In this document: piece by piece, positions 34,048 to 42,191 of the stretch
Numbering within the stretch: the first letter of the stretch is position 1
Layout: each line of letters opens with the position of its first letter
NCBI RefSeq assembly: GCF_024808255.1
Contig: NZ_JANTYS010000024.1
Coordinates: forward strand, 1-56,266
DNA: 56,266 nucleotides
From: Mucilaginibacter dorajii
GTDB taxonomy: Bacteria; Bacteroidota; Bacteroidia; Sphingobacteriales; Sphingobacteriaceae
Direction: 5' to 3'
Position numbers and translations under genes: made by a program
Notes under the pieces: model-generated
What the model was told of the DNA's origin: nothing
Seen by the model: only the letters and a program-made list of their open reading frames with translations
The model's database searches: none

Positions 34048-35106
34048 CTACAACCACTTACTAAACCAATCCAGCGTCATCCTGAAATGCTGTGGCGTGG
34101 ACGTATGGAAAAGTTTGGGGGTTACGTCGCGGTTAATCTTATTGCTTGCCTTTTGGGCTGTGTATACCTGCATGGCCGATGCGTAGGCAATGTTTGCGCC
34201 GGGTAGGGGGCAATTTGGGTCGTTTTCGGTACCTATAACCAGTAGTGCCCGTGGTGCCATCAGGCGCAGCAGCGAGGGGCAGTCAAATTCGCCGGTAATG
34301 TTGGGCAGCAATTTATCCCACACCGCCTTTACATTCCGTTTATTTAAAGCCGAATCGCCAAGGTCTTTGGCAGCCTGTAAGTGCGCGCCCTGGATAGTGC
34401 CTGCCCGTGCCTGCCATTTATCGTTATCTAACGACCATTGGAAGCTTTGTACAGAAATATCCAGCACTATGACTTTTATTCGTTTATCTACCGACGAGGC
34501 AAGCCAGGTTTCGATACCACCCATAGATATGCCACCCATGCCAAGTCGGTTGGGGTCTACGTCCGGTCGGCTTGTAAGGTAATCGGTTACCCGCCAAAGG
34601 TCAAAAGCGGTATCAAATAAAAATGGATGGGTTTGATGGGCTTTGTCTTTATTTTCCCAGGCAGCGGTAGCGGCAGCAACATATTCCTTTGAGCCGTGCG
34701 CGCCACCCGCTATGCGTTCGCCATGAAAGCGGGCATCAATGGATACGCCCATGATACCTTTTTTAACCAACTGGTATAGCATCCCTTTGTTATCCTCTTT
34801 TTTACCGCCCGTGCCGTGCAAAAAAATAACCGCGGGATATGATTTTAAGCCAGTGACCGGCTTATAGATCAGAATTGGTACCCTTTCGTTTTTTTCGCTG
34901 TAAATGAAACCGTGCTCAATAATTACCGAATCGGTTTTAGTGATATCGAAGGATGGGTTTAGGGGTACGCGAGGCCGTTCCAGCAGCTTTTTAAAATCGG
35001 CGGCTACCTTATCGGCGGGCGGATAATTTATTTGCTGGGCTGATGAAAACAGCGTGCCAAACGACAACGCGGCGGCGGTGCAAAGTATTTTGATCTTAAA
35101 CAACAT
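34048..35106 (-). CDS. Secreted alpha/beta hydrolase (esterase-like)
   Basis: A 352-residue exported serine hydrolase. Signal peptide (ILCTAAALSFGTLFSSAQQ), oxyanion region VIFLHGTGGKK, nucleophile Ser in GGISMGGIE, and a C-terminal His candidate in STPQHF. The fold resembles dienelactone hydrolase/acetyl xylan esterase-like enzymes. The acyl substrate cannot be read from sequence. It stands alone between a repeat-rich gap and a GTAGAGACGC palindrome. Confidence 0.82.
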   Translation of the reverse strand: MLFKIKILCTAAALSFGTLFSSAQQINYPPADKVAADFKKLLERPRVPLNPSFDITKTDSVIIEHGFIYSEKNERVPILIYKPVTGLKSYPAVIFLHGTGGKKEDNKGMLYQLVKKGIMGVSIDARFHGERIAGGAHGSKEYVAAATAAWENKDKAHQTHPFLFDTAFDLWRVTDYLTSRPDVDPNRLGMGGISMGGIETWLASSVDKRIKVIVLDISVQSFQWSLDNDKWQARAGTIQGAHLQAAKDLGDSALNKRNVKAVWDKLLPNITGEFDCPSLLRLMAPRALLVIGTENDPNCPLPGANIAYASAMQVYTAQKASNKINRDVTPKLFHTSTPQHFRMTLDWFSKWL

Positions 35107-35195
35107 AGGGTAGCAGATTTATGGGTACAATGTATAAAATAGGACGGTTAATCATTGTAACAATAGCGTGGTTGTTTCATTGCATGTGAGGTTTT

Positions 35196-35308
35196 GTAGA
35201 GACGCATATTTGCGTCTCCCGCGTGCAAATCGGCCATATAGATCGGCCTTACAAACCGGCTCTGTAAGTTCTGAATGTCCTGCGGGAGACGCAAATACGC
35301 GTCTCTAC
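35196..35308. repeat. Palindromic repeat (GTAGAGACGC type)
   Basis: The left arm starts GTAGAGACGCATATTTGCGT and the right arm ends CAAATACGCGTCTCTAC; each arm also contains its own short hairpin. It lies between the esterase gene start and the regulator gene stop. A shorter relative is at 19533-19553. Confidence 0.8.
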
Positions 35309-35319
35309 AGAAAAATGCA

Positions 35320-36603
35320 TTAAAAACTTTCTTCGTAAACTGTTGCTCCCGGTGTTTCCAGCTTGTAATGTTTCACCTCACCGGGGCCTTCAAATTCAAA
35401 ACGGATGCCGATGATATGTCCCATGGGATGGTTTTGCGCCACATCGTAGATCTGCTTTTTGTTGAGGTAGATTTTAAGGTGCCGATCTTTAACCGTACAG
35501 GTAAGGTTTTGAAACTGTGATACATCACAACCGAAAGCGCTCAGATCGTGGTCTTTGCCGCCTATCCAGTCGCCAACATTTAAAATGCCCATATCGGCTA
35601 TGCAGCCTTTATTAACCAAAGGGATAATGATGGCGGTGCCGGTGCCCAGGATGGTAAGATCGAGCTTGCCACAAATGGATTGGCCGGCGGTTGAACTGTT
35701 GCGTAAAGTGCAATCAAGGGTGAAATCATCAGCTTTAATACCCGGAAACTCCCGCACATTCGAAAACTTTACCCAATTGTCGTTGAACACCGAAAGACCC
35801 AGTTTCTGCTGCATCAATTCGCCCGAAATGCCCATACCGCCGGTGGTTTTTATTTCATGAGCAGATAAATAAACGGGGACGGGGGACTTATCAATAATAC
35901 CTTTCCATCCTTTTGTTTTAATGAAGATGACCGCTTCCTTTTTTACCTGGTTATCTACAATGAGTTTGGCGTTGAAAAAGCCAGGGTGATAATAAATGGA
36001 TGTAAATTGTTTACCATCACCGGGCACCTGCTCGCGCCGGGAAGGGTCCCAGTTTTGCTGGATAAAAACACTGTCGGATTTGAAGGTCGAGGCATCGTAA
36101 TTAAATACAACGGAGTTGGGCAGGTCGTCGGTGATCTTTTTGGTTTCAAATTTAACGGTGGACAGATCGGGCGCGGTTTTTCTTTTTATGCTGATAAAAT
36201 AAATGCTGCTTATGGCTATCAGTAAACCAAGGGCAAGCCATACATACCTGAAGCTTTTTTTTGCCGGGGGCATAGTTTCAACAGTTTCGGCAACAGGAGG
36301 GGCGATGGGTTCGGTGATCATCACACCGTTAACCTGGTATTGCTGCCTGAAATCGCGCCAGCTGGTATAATCCAGGTACCCGGCCAGCGCGTTGAGCGTG
36401 GCGGCGGTAGGGAAACTATTATACTTAACCTTACCCCAGATCCTTTTAAGGGTAGATACGCTGAGCTGCACCCTTGTTTTTTCAAAAATGAGCTTGCTTA
36501 ACTGTTCAAAATCATCATTGGTCCAGATATCGCTGTCGCCCCAGTTTAATGATTGCTCAATTAACCGGCAGCATAGTAAAAGCAATTGTTTTTCTTTTTC
36601 CAT
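35320..36603 (-). CDS. Membrane-bound HTH regulator with extracytoplasmic jelly-roll domain
   Basis: A 427-residue protein of unusual layout. Residues 1-90 look like a helix-turn-helix DNA-binding unit (STLKRIWGKVKY, TLNALAGYLDYTSWRDF), a proline-rich linker follows (about 97-115), one membrane helix lies at 121-139, and the C-terminal 290 residues are beta-rich. The last part (about 270-415: FTLDCTLRNSS, LTCTVKDRHLKIYLNKKQIY, GIRFEFEGPGEVKHYKLE) resembles a concanavalin-like jelly roll. This suggests a one-component regulator that senses outside and binds DNA inside. It is divergent from an operon encoding two jelly-roll proteins. No named family is recalled with certainty. Confidence 0.7.
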   Translation of the reverse strand: MEKEKQLLLLCCRLIEQSLNWGDSDIWTNDDFEQLSKLIFEKTRVQLSVSTLKRIWGKVKYNSFPTAATLNALAGYLDYTSWRDFRQQYQVNGVMITEPIAPPVAETVETMPPAKKSFRYVWLALGLLIAISSIYFISIKRKTAPDLSTVKFETKKITDDLPNSVVFNYDASTFKSDSVFIQQNWDPSRREQVPGDGKQFTSIYYHPGFFNAKLIVDNQVKKEAVIFIKTKGWKGIIDKSPVPVYLSAHEIKTTGGMGISGELMQQKLGLSVFNDNWVKFSNVREFPGIKADDFTLDCTLRNSSTAGQSICGKLDLTILGTGTAIIIPLVNKGCIADMGILNVGDWIGGKDHDLSAFGCDVSQFQNLTCTVKDRHLKIYLNKKQIYDVAQNHPMGHIIGIRFEFEGPGEVKHYKLETPGATVYEESF

Positions 36604-36735
36604 TGATTTTTAGGTAGTAAGGCCGCATCTAAAGATGCAAAAATGCTTTGAACAAATTTGAACAGAATTGAAACGCCAATCAGGCTTTTTTGTGATAAGC
36701 ATTTGCAAGCTTTGGTTAATATAAAGGCTAAGCTT

Positions 36736-37380
36736 ATGAAATACAATATTTTATCAGTCCTTATTTTAATCATGACGTTTCAGTCGGTGGTATGTTACAG
36801 TCAGGCTACAAAAGATAGTTATGATCTTGCCCGTTTGCTGCGCGATGGTAAACTGGTGATTGGCACCACCCAAAGTGCTAAACCGTTAAACGATGGAACA
36901 AAGGGAGGTATTGCCTGCACGGGTGTTGTCTGGCTCAAAGGTGTCGATTTTAAAACCGGTTCCATTGATGTGGATATGCGGGGGAAGGATGTTTTTCAGC
37001 AAAGCTTTTTGGGCATCGCTTTTCATGGCGTGGATACGGCCACCTATGATGTTGTTTATTTCCGTCCGTTCAATTTCCAATCGCCCGATACCCTGCGGCG
37101 CAGCCACGCGGTTCAGTACATGAGCGAGCCCGATTATCCCTGGGATAAGCTGCGGGCGGCGCATCCGCTGGTTTATGAAAACGCGGTCCAACCCGCGCCC
37201 CAGGCTACCGCCTGGTTCCATGCCCATATTGTGGTAACGGCGGATGAAATTGTGGTTTATGTTGATCATTCTGCCAGGCCGTCGCTCAGGGTTAAAAAAT
37301 TGAACAACCGGCAAAGCGGTCTTATCGGCCTATGGTCATCGGCTTTACCCGGCGATTTTGCCAACCTTGTAATTAATTGA
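36736..37380 (+). CDS. Exported concanavalin-like (DUF1080/LamG-type) protein
   Basis: From the ATG at 36736 the product has 214 residues: a signal peptide (ILSVLILIMTFQSVVCYSQ) and one jelly-roll domain (GSIDVDMRGKDVFQQSFLGI, FHAHIVVTADEIVVYVDHSA, SGLIGLWSSALPGDFANLVI). The in-frame TTG at 36658 adds 26 residues with no signal character and is rejected. It resembles the next gene product. Such domains bind or cleave carbohydrate; no catalytic residues are evident. First gene of a three-gene operon divergent from the membrane regulator. Confidence 0.75.
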   Translation: MKYNILSVLILIMTFQSVVCYSQATKDSYDLARLLRDGKLVIGTTQSAKPLNDGTKGGIACTGVVWLKGVDFKTGSIDVDMRGKDVFQQSFLGIAFHGVDTATYDVVYFRPFNFQSPDTLRRSHAVQYMSEPDYPWDKLRAAHPLVYENAVQPAPQATAWFHAHIVVTADEIVVYVDHSARPSLRVKKLNNRQSGLIGLWSSALPGDFANLVIN

Positions 37381-37409
37381 TTAAAAGTTATCTGTTTTTT
37401 TGTTTTCTT

Positions 37410-38057
37410 ATGAAAAATTTACTGGTTTTTATCCCGTTATTGGCGTTTATTTGTGTAAATGCCCAGCAAAAGTATGTGGTTCATGATCTTTCGGTTATTA
37501 AGCCCAAAGAGTGGGTGATCCCCCAAAATGATACCATTCAATACGAGTTTGGATCTTACAAAAATCAAAAGGCGTTGATGGTACAACGCAAGATAGGTGA
37601 CTACAAAGCGGGTACGCCTATATACCCTACCAACCTCAATTTCAGGGATGGTATTATTGAATGTGACCTGGCTTTTGCAGGTAAGGGTAATGCCTATATA
37701 GGCCTGGCTTTCAGGATTAAAGACGCGCATCATTACGAAACGCTATACTTCCGGCCGCTCTCGTCGGGTACCATCAACGCCATCCAATATATGCCCGAAA
37801 AGAAAGCCGATTTTAACTGGTGGGATTATGAAGCCGATAAATACCAGGCTAAAGCCATATTACCCCATAACGATTGGTTTCATGTAAAGCTGATAGTTAC
37901 AGGCAGCAAGTTGGAAGTATATGTAAACAATGCCCCAAAACCGGCTATGGTGTATAGTTCGCTTGATCCATCATTGAAAAATGGTTCGGTAGGTTACTGG
38001 CATGGTAACAGTGGCTTATCGGCCTATAAAAACCTGGTAGTTAAATTGTTAAAATAG
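37410..38057 (+). CDS. Exported concanavalin-like (DUF1080/LamG-type) protein, second copy
   Basis: A 215-residue product from the ATG at 37410, 29 bp after the preceding stop, with signal peptide (NLLVFIPLLAFICVNAQQ) and one jelly-roll domain (DGIIECDLAFAGKGNAYIGL, YETLYFRPLSSGTINAIQYM, FHVKLIVTGSKLEVYVNNAP). FRPL-type and WFH-K-IV segments are shared with the first copy (VVYFRPFNFQ, WFHAHIVVT), so the two are paralogues. The in-frame TTG at 37377 overlaps the previous stop and is less likely. The role is unknown; carbohydrate binding is probable. Confidence 0.75.
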   Translation: MKNLLVFIPLLAFICVNAQQKYVVHDLSVIKPKEWVIPQNDTIQYEFGSYKNQKALMVQRKIGDYKAGTPIYPTNLNFRDGIIECDLAFAGKGNAYIGLAFRIKDAHHYETLYFRPLSSGTINAIQYMPEKKADFNWWDYEADKYQAKAILPHNDWFHVKLIVTGSKLEVYVNNAPKPAMVYSSLDPSLKNGSVGYWHGNSGLSAYKNLVVKLLK

Positions 38058-38065
38058 TTAGTTGT

Positions 38066-38896
38066 ATGAGAAAGCTGTTATTTATACTGTTGATGTTCGC
38101 GTCGCCGGCAATTGCCCAAACTATTGCGTATGGTAATAACCCTGCTGCCGGTAACTACCTCAAAATGAGCGACGGTACAAATATTTACTACGAAGTTTAT
38201 GGCAGCGGCAAACCATTGGTATTACTGCATGGCGGACTTTATGGCGATATCTCTGAGTATGAAAAGCTTATACCTGCCTTAAGCCAATACTATGAGGTGA
38301 TAGCCATTGGTACCAGGGGGCATGCCAAATCTGAAATAGGGCACACACCTTACACCTATCACATGATGGCCGAAGATGCCTATACGGTTATCCGCCATGT
38401 AACAAAGGATAGCATTTTGCTTTTAGGTTTTAGTGATGGCGCGGTGCAGGCAATGGATCTGGCTATTCATCACCCCGGTTTGATCAGGAAAATGGTATTT
38501 GCCGGTGGCAATGTTTCGGCTGCAAGCTATCGCCCCGGCGAAATGGAGCAGCTTAAACTACTGAGTGGCAGCTCACTCGAAAAAGATGCCCCCGGATTTG
38601 TAGCCGACAGGAAGAAACTAATGCCCGAACCGCAACGCTGGGCCGAGTTTGTGGAGTTATTGAAACATGCATGGGTTAACCAGGTAGCTTTTAGCGACGA
38701 AGAGATAAAAAGTATTGCCTGCCATGTATTGGTAACTGCCGGCGATAGGGATCAATATAATCCTATAGAGAGTTTTGTACGTGTCTATAAGCTATTGCCG
38801 CATGCGCAACTGGCCGTTATCCCCAACGCAGATCACATTATTTTTTACCGGCAGCCCGAATTGATGGAAAGGATTGTACTTGATTTTTTGCGGTAG
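38066..38896 (+). CDS. Exported alpha/beta hydrolase
   Basis: A 276-residue enzyme with a signal peptide (LFILLMFASPAIAQ). Catalytic triad candidates are Ser in LGFSDGAV, Asp in TAGDRDQYNP and His in NADHIIFY; the oxyanion motif is LLHGGLYGD. The gene starts 8 bp after the jelly-roll gene and so is cotranscribed. An ester or lactone substrate is likely, perhaps sugar-linked given the neighbours. Confidence 0.85.
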   Translation: MRKLLFILLMFASPAIAQTIAYGNNPAAGNYLKMSDGTNIYYEVYGSGKPLVLLHGGLYGDISEYEKLIPALSQYYEVIAIGTRGHAKSEIGHTPYTYHMMAEDAYTVIRHVTKDSILLLGFSDGAVQAMDLAIHHPGLIRKMVFAGGNVSAASYRPGEMEQLKLLSGSSLEKDAPGFVADRKKLMPEPQRWAEFVELLKHAWVNQVAFSDEEIKSIACHVLVTAGDRDQYNPIESFVRVYKLLPHAQLAVIPNADHIIFYRQPELMERIVLDFLR

Positions 38897-38993
38897 GGTA
38901 TAAATAGGGGCACGTTTATAAGTCAGCCTGCTTTTATTTTTGGCAAATGCAAATCAAATTTTGCAACTTTAGCACCGGCCAAATTTATAACCT

Positions 38994-40208
38994 ATGAAAT
39001 TCAAAATACTGTCATCGCTGGGGTTTACCGCTTGTTTGAGTGCTATTGCCCTTTTTTGTAACGCTCAAACCACTTTTAAGCCTCAAAAGGAGCTTTTAGC
39101 CACCATCACAAAAAACTTTGCCAATGCCAATGCGCAGTATAAAGTACTGGCCACCAAAATAGGACCGGAGGAGTTTCCTAAAACGTATCACCCGGATAAG
39201 GATAAGCAGGAAAACAGTAACTCTGGCTGGTGGTGCAGCGGGTTTTACCCGGGCAGCTTATTGTACCTATATCAGCAAACAAAAGATGAGCAATTATTGA
39301 CCGAAGCTAACCGGATGATGGGCGTGCTGGCCAAAGAGCAATTCAATACCCATACACATGATCTTGGTTTTATGATGTATTGCAGCTTTGGCAACGCCAA
39401 TAAAATTGAGCCAAAGCCGGAGTATAAGCAGATACTGATTAATAGCGCTAAGTCTTTATCTACCAGGTTTAATCCTGCGGTAGGTTGTATTAAATCATGG
39501 GATTCCAAGCCGGGCGATTACCTGGTGATCATCGATAACATGATGAACCTTGAATTACTGTTTTGGGCTACCCACGAAACCGGCGATAGCAGCTATTATA
39601 AAATAGCGGTCACCCACGCCAATACCACCATGAAAAACCATTTCAGGCCCGATTATAGTTCTTACCACGTGATCAATTATGACGCGCAAACCGGAGCTGT
39701 AAAAGAGAAGAAAACCGCGCAGGGCTTCGCGAATGAATCAGCATGGGCAAGGGGGCAATCATGGGGATTGTATGGCTATACCGTGATGTACCGTGAAACG
39801 CACGATAAAAAATACCTTGATCAGGCACAAAATATAGCCCATTTCATTTTAACCAATCCCAACCTACCTGCAGATAAAATACCTTACTGGGATTATAACG
39901 CGAGTAATATTCCCAATGCACTGAGGGATGCCTCGGCAGCTTCGGTAATGGCTTCGGCCTTATTGGAGCTTTGCACGTATAGCGATGCTAAAAAAGGGCA
40001 GGAGTATTTTGATGTGGCACAAACTATTTTAAAAACCCTTTCGGCCCCACCTTATATGGCTGCCGCCGGTACCAATGGTGGTTTCATTTTACAGCACAGC
40101 GTTGGGCACTTCCCTGCCGGTACAGAGATTGATGTGCCGTTAACTTATGCCGATTACTATTTTATTGAAGCCATGAAGCGCTACCAGTCGTTCGGCACAA
40201 AAAAATAA
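38994..40208 (+). CDS. Glycoside hydrolase family 88 (unsaturated glucuronyl hydrolase-like)
   Basis: An exported 404-residue enzyme with signal peptide (GFTACLSAIALFCNAQ) and an alpha/alpha barrel. Family features include WWCSGFYPGSLLYLYQQT, DLGFMMYCSFGNA, VIIDNMMNLELLFWA (conserved Asp) and SAWARGQSWGLYGYTVMYRE. GH88 enzymes hydrate unsaturated uronic acid residues left by polysaccharide lyases. No lyase is in the window. It lies 97 bp after the hydrolase and could belong to that unit. Confidence 0.9.
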   Translation: MKFKILSSLGFTACLSAIALFCNAQTTFKPQKELLATITKNFANANAQYKVLATKIGPEEFPKTYHPDKDKQENSNSGWWCSGFYPGSLLYLYQQTKDEQLLTEANRMMGVLAKEQFNTHTHDLGFMMYCSFGNANKIEPKPEYKQILINSAKSLSTRFNPAVGCIKSWDSKPGDYLVIIDNMMNLELLFWATHETGDSSYYKIAVTHANTTMKNHFRPDYSSYHVINYDAQTGAVKEKKTAQGFANESAWARGQSWGLYGYTVMYRETHDKKYLDQAQNIAHFILTNPNLPADKIPYWDYNASNIPNALRDASAASVMASALLELCTYSDAKKGQEYFDVAQTILKTLSAPPYMAAAGTNGGFILQHSVGHFPAGTEIDVPLTYADYYFIEAMKRYQSFGTKK

Positions 40209-40235
40209 GTTATTTTTAGCGGTATAGATCATACA

Positions 40236-40838
40236 ATGGCATTAGGAAAAGGCAGGTTAGAGGCATTTAGCGATGGTGTAATAGCTATCATCATCACCAT
40301 TATGGTATTAGAAATGAAGGTGCCGCATGGTGATAGCATCGAATCGTTAAAACCAATGGTACCTGTATTTATCAGCTATGTTTTAAGCTTCATTTACGTG
40401 GGTATATATTGGAATAACCACCATCATATGATGCAGGCTGTACGGTCGGTAAACGGGGCTGTTTTGTGGGCCAACCTGCATTTGCTTTTCTGGCTTTCGC
40501 TTATTCCGTTTGTAACCGGCTGGATGGGCGAAAATCATTTCTCAAAATGGCCAAGCTTTTGTTACGGAGTTGTGCTGGCTATGAACGCCATAGCTTATAC
40601 AATTTTAGCCAGGATACTGGTAAATATTCATGGCGAAAATTCGGTTTTAGCGCAAGCAATTGGTGCCGATTGGAAGGGAAAAGTATCCTTGTTGATTTAT
40701 CTTGTGGCAATTTCTCTCACCTGTTATGTACCTATTGCCGGCTTTGCTTTATACATTGTAGTGGCCATTATATGGTTTATTCCCGATAAAAGGATTGAGC
40801 GAAAACTTAACCACCAGGATAATGAGCACCATGTTTAA
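40236..40838 (+). CDS. TMEM175 family (DUF1211) potassium channel-like protein
   Basis: Inner-membrane protein of 200 residues with six predicted helices. The signature (R)xxxFSDGVIAIIITIMVLEMKVP in helix 1 is the hallmark of bacterial TMEM175, a potassium-leak channel. Bacterial members have one six-helix repeat and assemble as tetramers, which fits this length. It starts 27 bp after the GH88 gene; a functional tie is not obvious. Confidence 0.88.
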   Translation: MALGKGRLEAFSDGVIAIIITIMVLEMKVPHGDSIESLKPMVPVFISYVLSFIYVGIYWNNHHHMMQAVRSVNGAVLWANLHLLFWLSLIPFVTGWMGENHFSKWPSFCYGVVLAMNAIAYTILARILVNIHGENSVLAQAIGADWKGKVSLLIYLVAISLTCYVPIAGFALYIVVAIIWFIPDKRIERKLNHQDNEHHV

Positions 40839-41005
40839 AGTGTTGTATTAAAATATATTGTGAAAATAATATCCTCTAAATGCATTTAGATGCATGCAAA
40901 GTATAAACTATTTTGCAACTTTGCTGTTATAGTAGTGTTTTAACCTAAGTGAAAATTCGCCTGCATTTTAATTAACCATTATTTGCCACTACTATACATT
41001 TATCT

Positions 41006-41635
41006 ATGTTGGATATTGCTTATGATCATGAGCAAGGATTGCTTACCAAAGCAACTCAAACTCATCATGAAAAAGAATTACTGCTGAGTGTAGCCAGCGG
41101 CGATGAGCATGCCTTTCGCCGGTTGTTTGTTGCGCATCACCAACAATTGGGTGTCCATATTTATCGTATCACCAATTCTGCCGAGCTTGCAGAAGAGGTA
41201 GTGCAGGATGTTTTTGTAAAAATATGGATGACGCGCGAATCGCTGCAAAACGTAGAAGACTTTAAAGCATATCTTTTTGTGATTTCCAAAAACCACGCGC
41301 TCAATTGCCTCAAAAAAATAGCGAAAGAACGTGTGAAGATCAAAAAACTGGAAGAGGCGGGTATGGGCGTTTTAAATATGGAACAAGATAACGGTATGTA
41401 CTACAATTTGCTTGATGAAGCCATAGATCATTTGCCACCCCAACAACAAAAAGTGTACTTGTTAAGCAGGCATAACCGCCTTAAATATGCCGAAATAGCC
41501 GAACAATTAAAACTTTCGCGCGAAACGGTAAAAAAATACCTGCAGATTGCTACTATTAATATCACCGATTATGTACGTACCCACCTGGATGGGTTTACGG
41601 TGGTTTTGGCGGCCATTTTTTATTTCAAGAGATAA
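41006..41635 (+). CDS. ECF-type RNA polymerase sigma factor
   Basis: A 209-residue sigma factor with region 2 (LAEEVVQDVFVKIWMTRESL, FKAYLFVISKNHALN) and region 4 (RLKYAEIAEQLKLSRETVKKYLQ). It heads the second ECF/FecR/SusCD unit but is separated from fecR by 556 bp of palindromic repeats. The upstream 167-bp gap has a CTAAATGCATTTAG palindrome (40876-40889) that might be a regulatory site. Confidence 0.93.
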   Translation: MLDIAYDHEQGLLTKATQTHHEKELLLSVASGDEHAFRRLFVAHHQQLGVHIYRITNSAELAEEVVQDVFVKIWMTRESLQNVEDFKAYLFVISKNHALNCLKKIAKERVKIKKLEEAGMGVLNMEQDNGMYYNLLDEAIDHLPPQQQKVYLLSRHNRLKYAEIAEQLKLSRETVKKYLQIATINITDYVRTHLDGFTVVLAAIFYFKR

Positions 41636-41690
41636 GGGGAAAGAAGCCATTTATCCTGTTTTTCAATTTTATTTGCCGAATATTCCATCC

Positions 41691-41774
41691 ATGTCATTAT
41701 AAGGTACGAAGCAATCTCATGTACTACAGAGCGAATTATAATAGTTCGCGATTGCTTCGTACCTACCCATGACG
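41691..41774. repeat. Dispersed palindromic repeat (TACGAAGCAATC type)
   Basis: AAGGTACGAAGCAATC and GATTGCTTCGTACCT are near-perfect inverted arms, with ATGTCAT and CATGAC outside them. This is the same family as 1500-1582 and the arrays at the right end of the window. Confidence 0.8.
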
Positions 41775-41815
41775 TATTGTACTTTACACAAACATCGGCT
41801 TTAAACGCTGGCTAA

Positions 41816-41984
41816 GACTCACCCGGCGAGGCTACGCCCGCCACCCTCTCTTCACCCTGGTGGAAAGAGGGGTTTTAATAGTTAATAAATTGATTACAAG
41901 CAATATAAATTCAAAAAAAAATCAAACCCCTCTTTCCGGCGAAGCCGAAGAGAGGGTGCCGCGCGTAGCGCTGGCGGGTGAGTC
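41816..41984. repeat. Large 169-bp inverted repeat (GACTCACCCG type)
   Basis: The outer arms are GACTCACCCG and CGGGTGAGTC, the middle arms ACCCTCTCTTC and AGAGAGGGT, and the inner arms GGAAAGAGGGGTTT and AAACCCCTCTTTCC. Together they form a long interrupted stem around an AT-rich loop. It could block transcription between the sigma and fecR genes. Confidence 0.8.
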
Positions 41985-42191
41985 TTCGCCGCCATGCGAT
42001 CTGCGTCATCCCCACCTTCAGAGGCCACCGGCTTTTACTCCTCGCAATGACATGGTGTAAATAAACCCTCAAAAATACTTTTTTTATTTTTTTTAAAACT
42101 GATACCCCCTTTTTTAATGGTTTTTTTGTCTTGTAGTTGAGTTTCCTTAAACTCTGCATTTACCAATTATTATGAACCAACATTTACCTGT

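Larger units (their letters stand above)
41636..42191. other. 556-bp gap filled with palindromic repeats before fecR
   Basis: Contains the TACGAAGCAATC-type unit (41691-41774), the larger inverted repeat 41816-41984 and a half unit ending CTCGCAATGACA near 42055. The last 130 bp are AT-rich. A 7-codon ORF, MNQHLPV, at 42172-42195 ends in an ATGA overlap with the fecR start. No other gene is supported. Confidence 0.65.

Noticed and set aside
41860..42060. 66-codon ORF in the fecR upstream gap
   Set aside because: It reads straight through the large inverted repeat and a TGTCATTGCGAGG half unit, so the frame is incidental.
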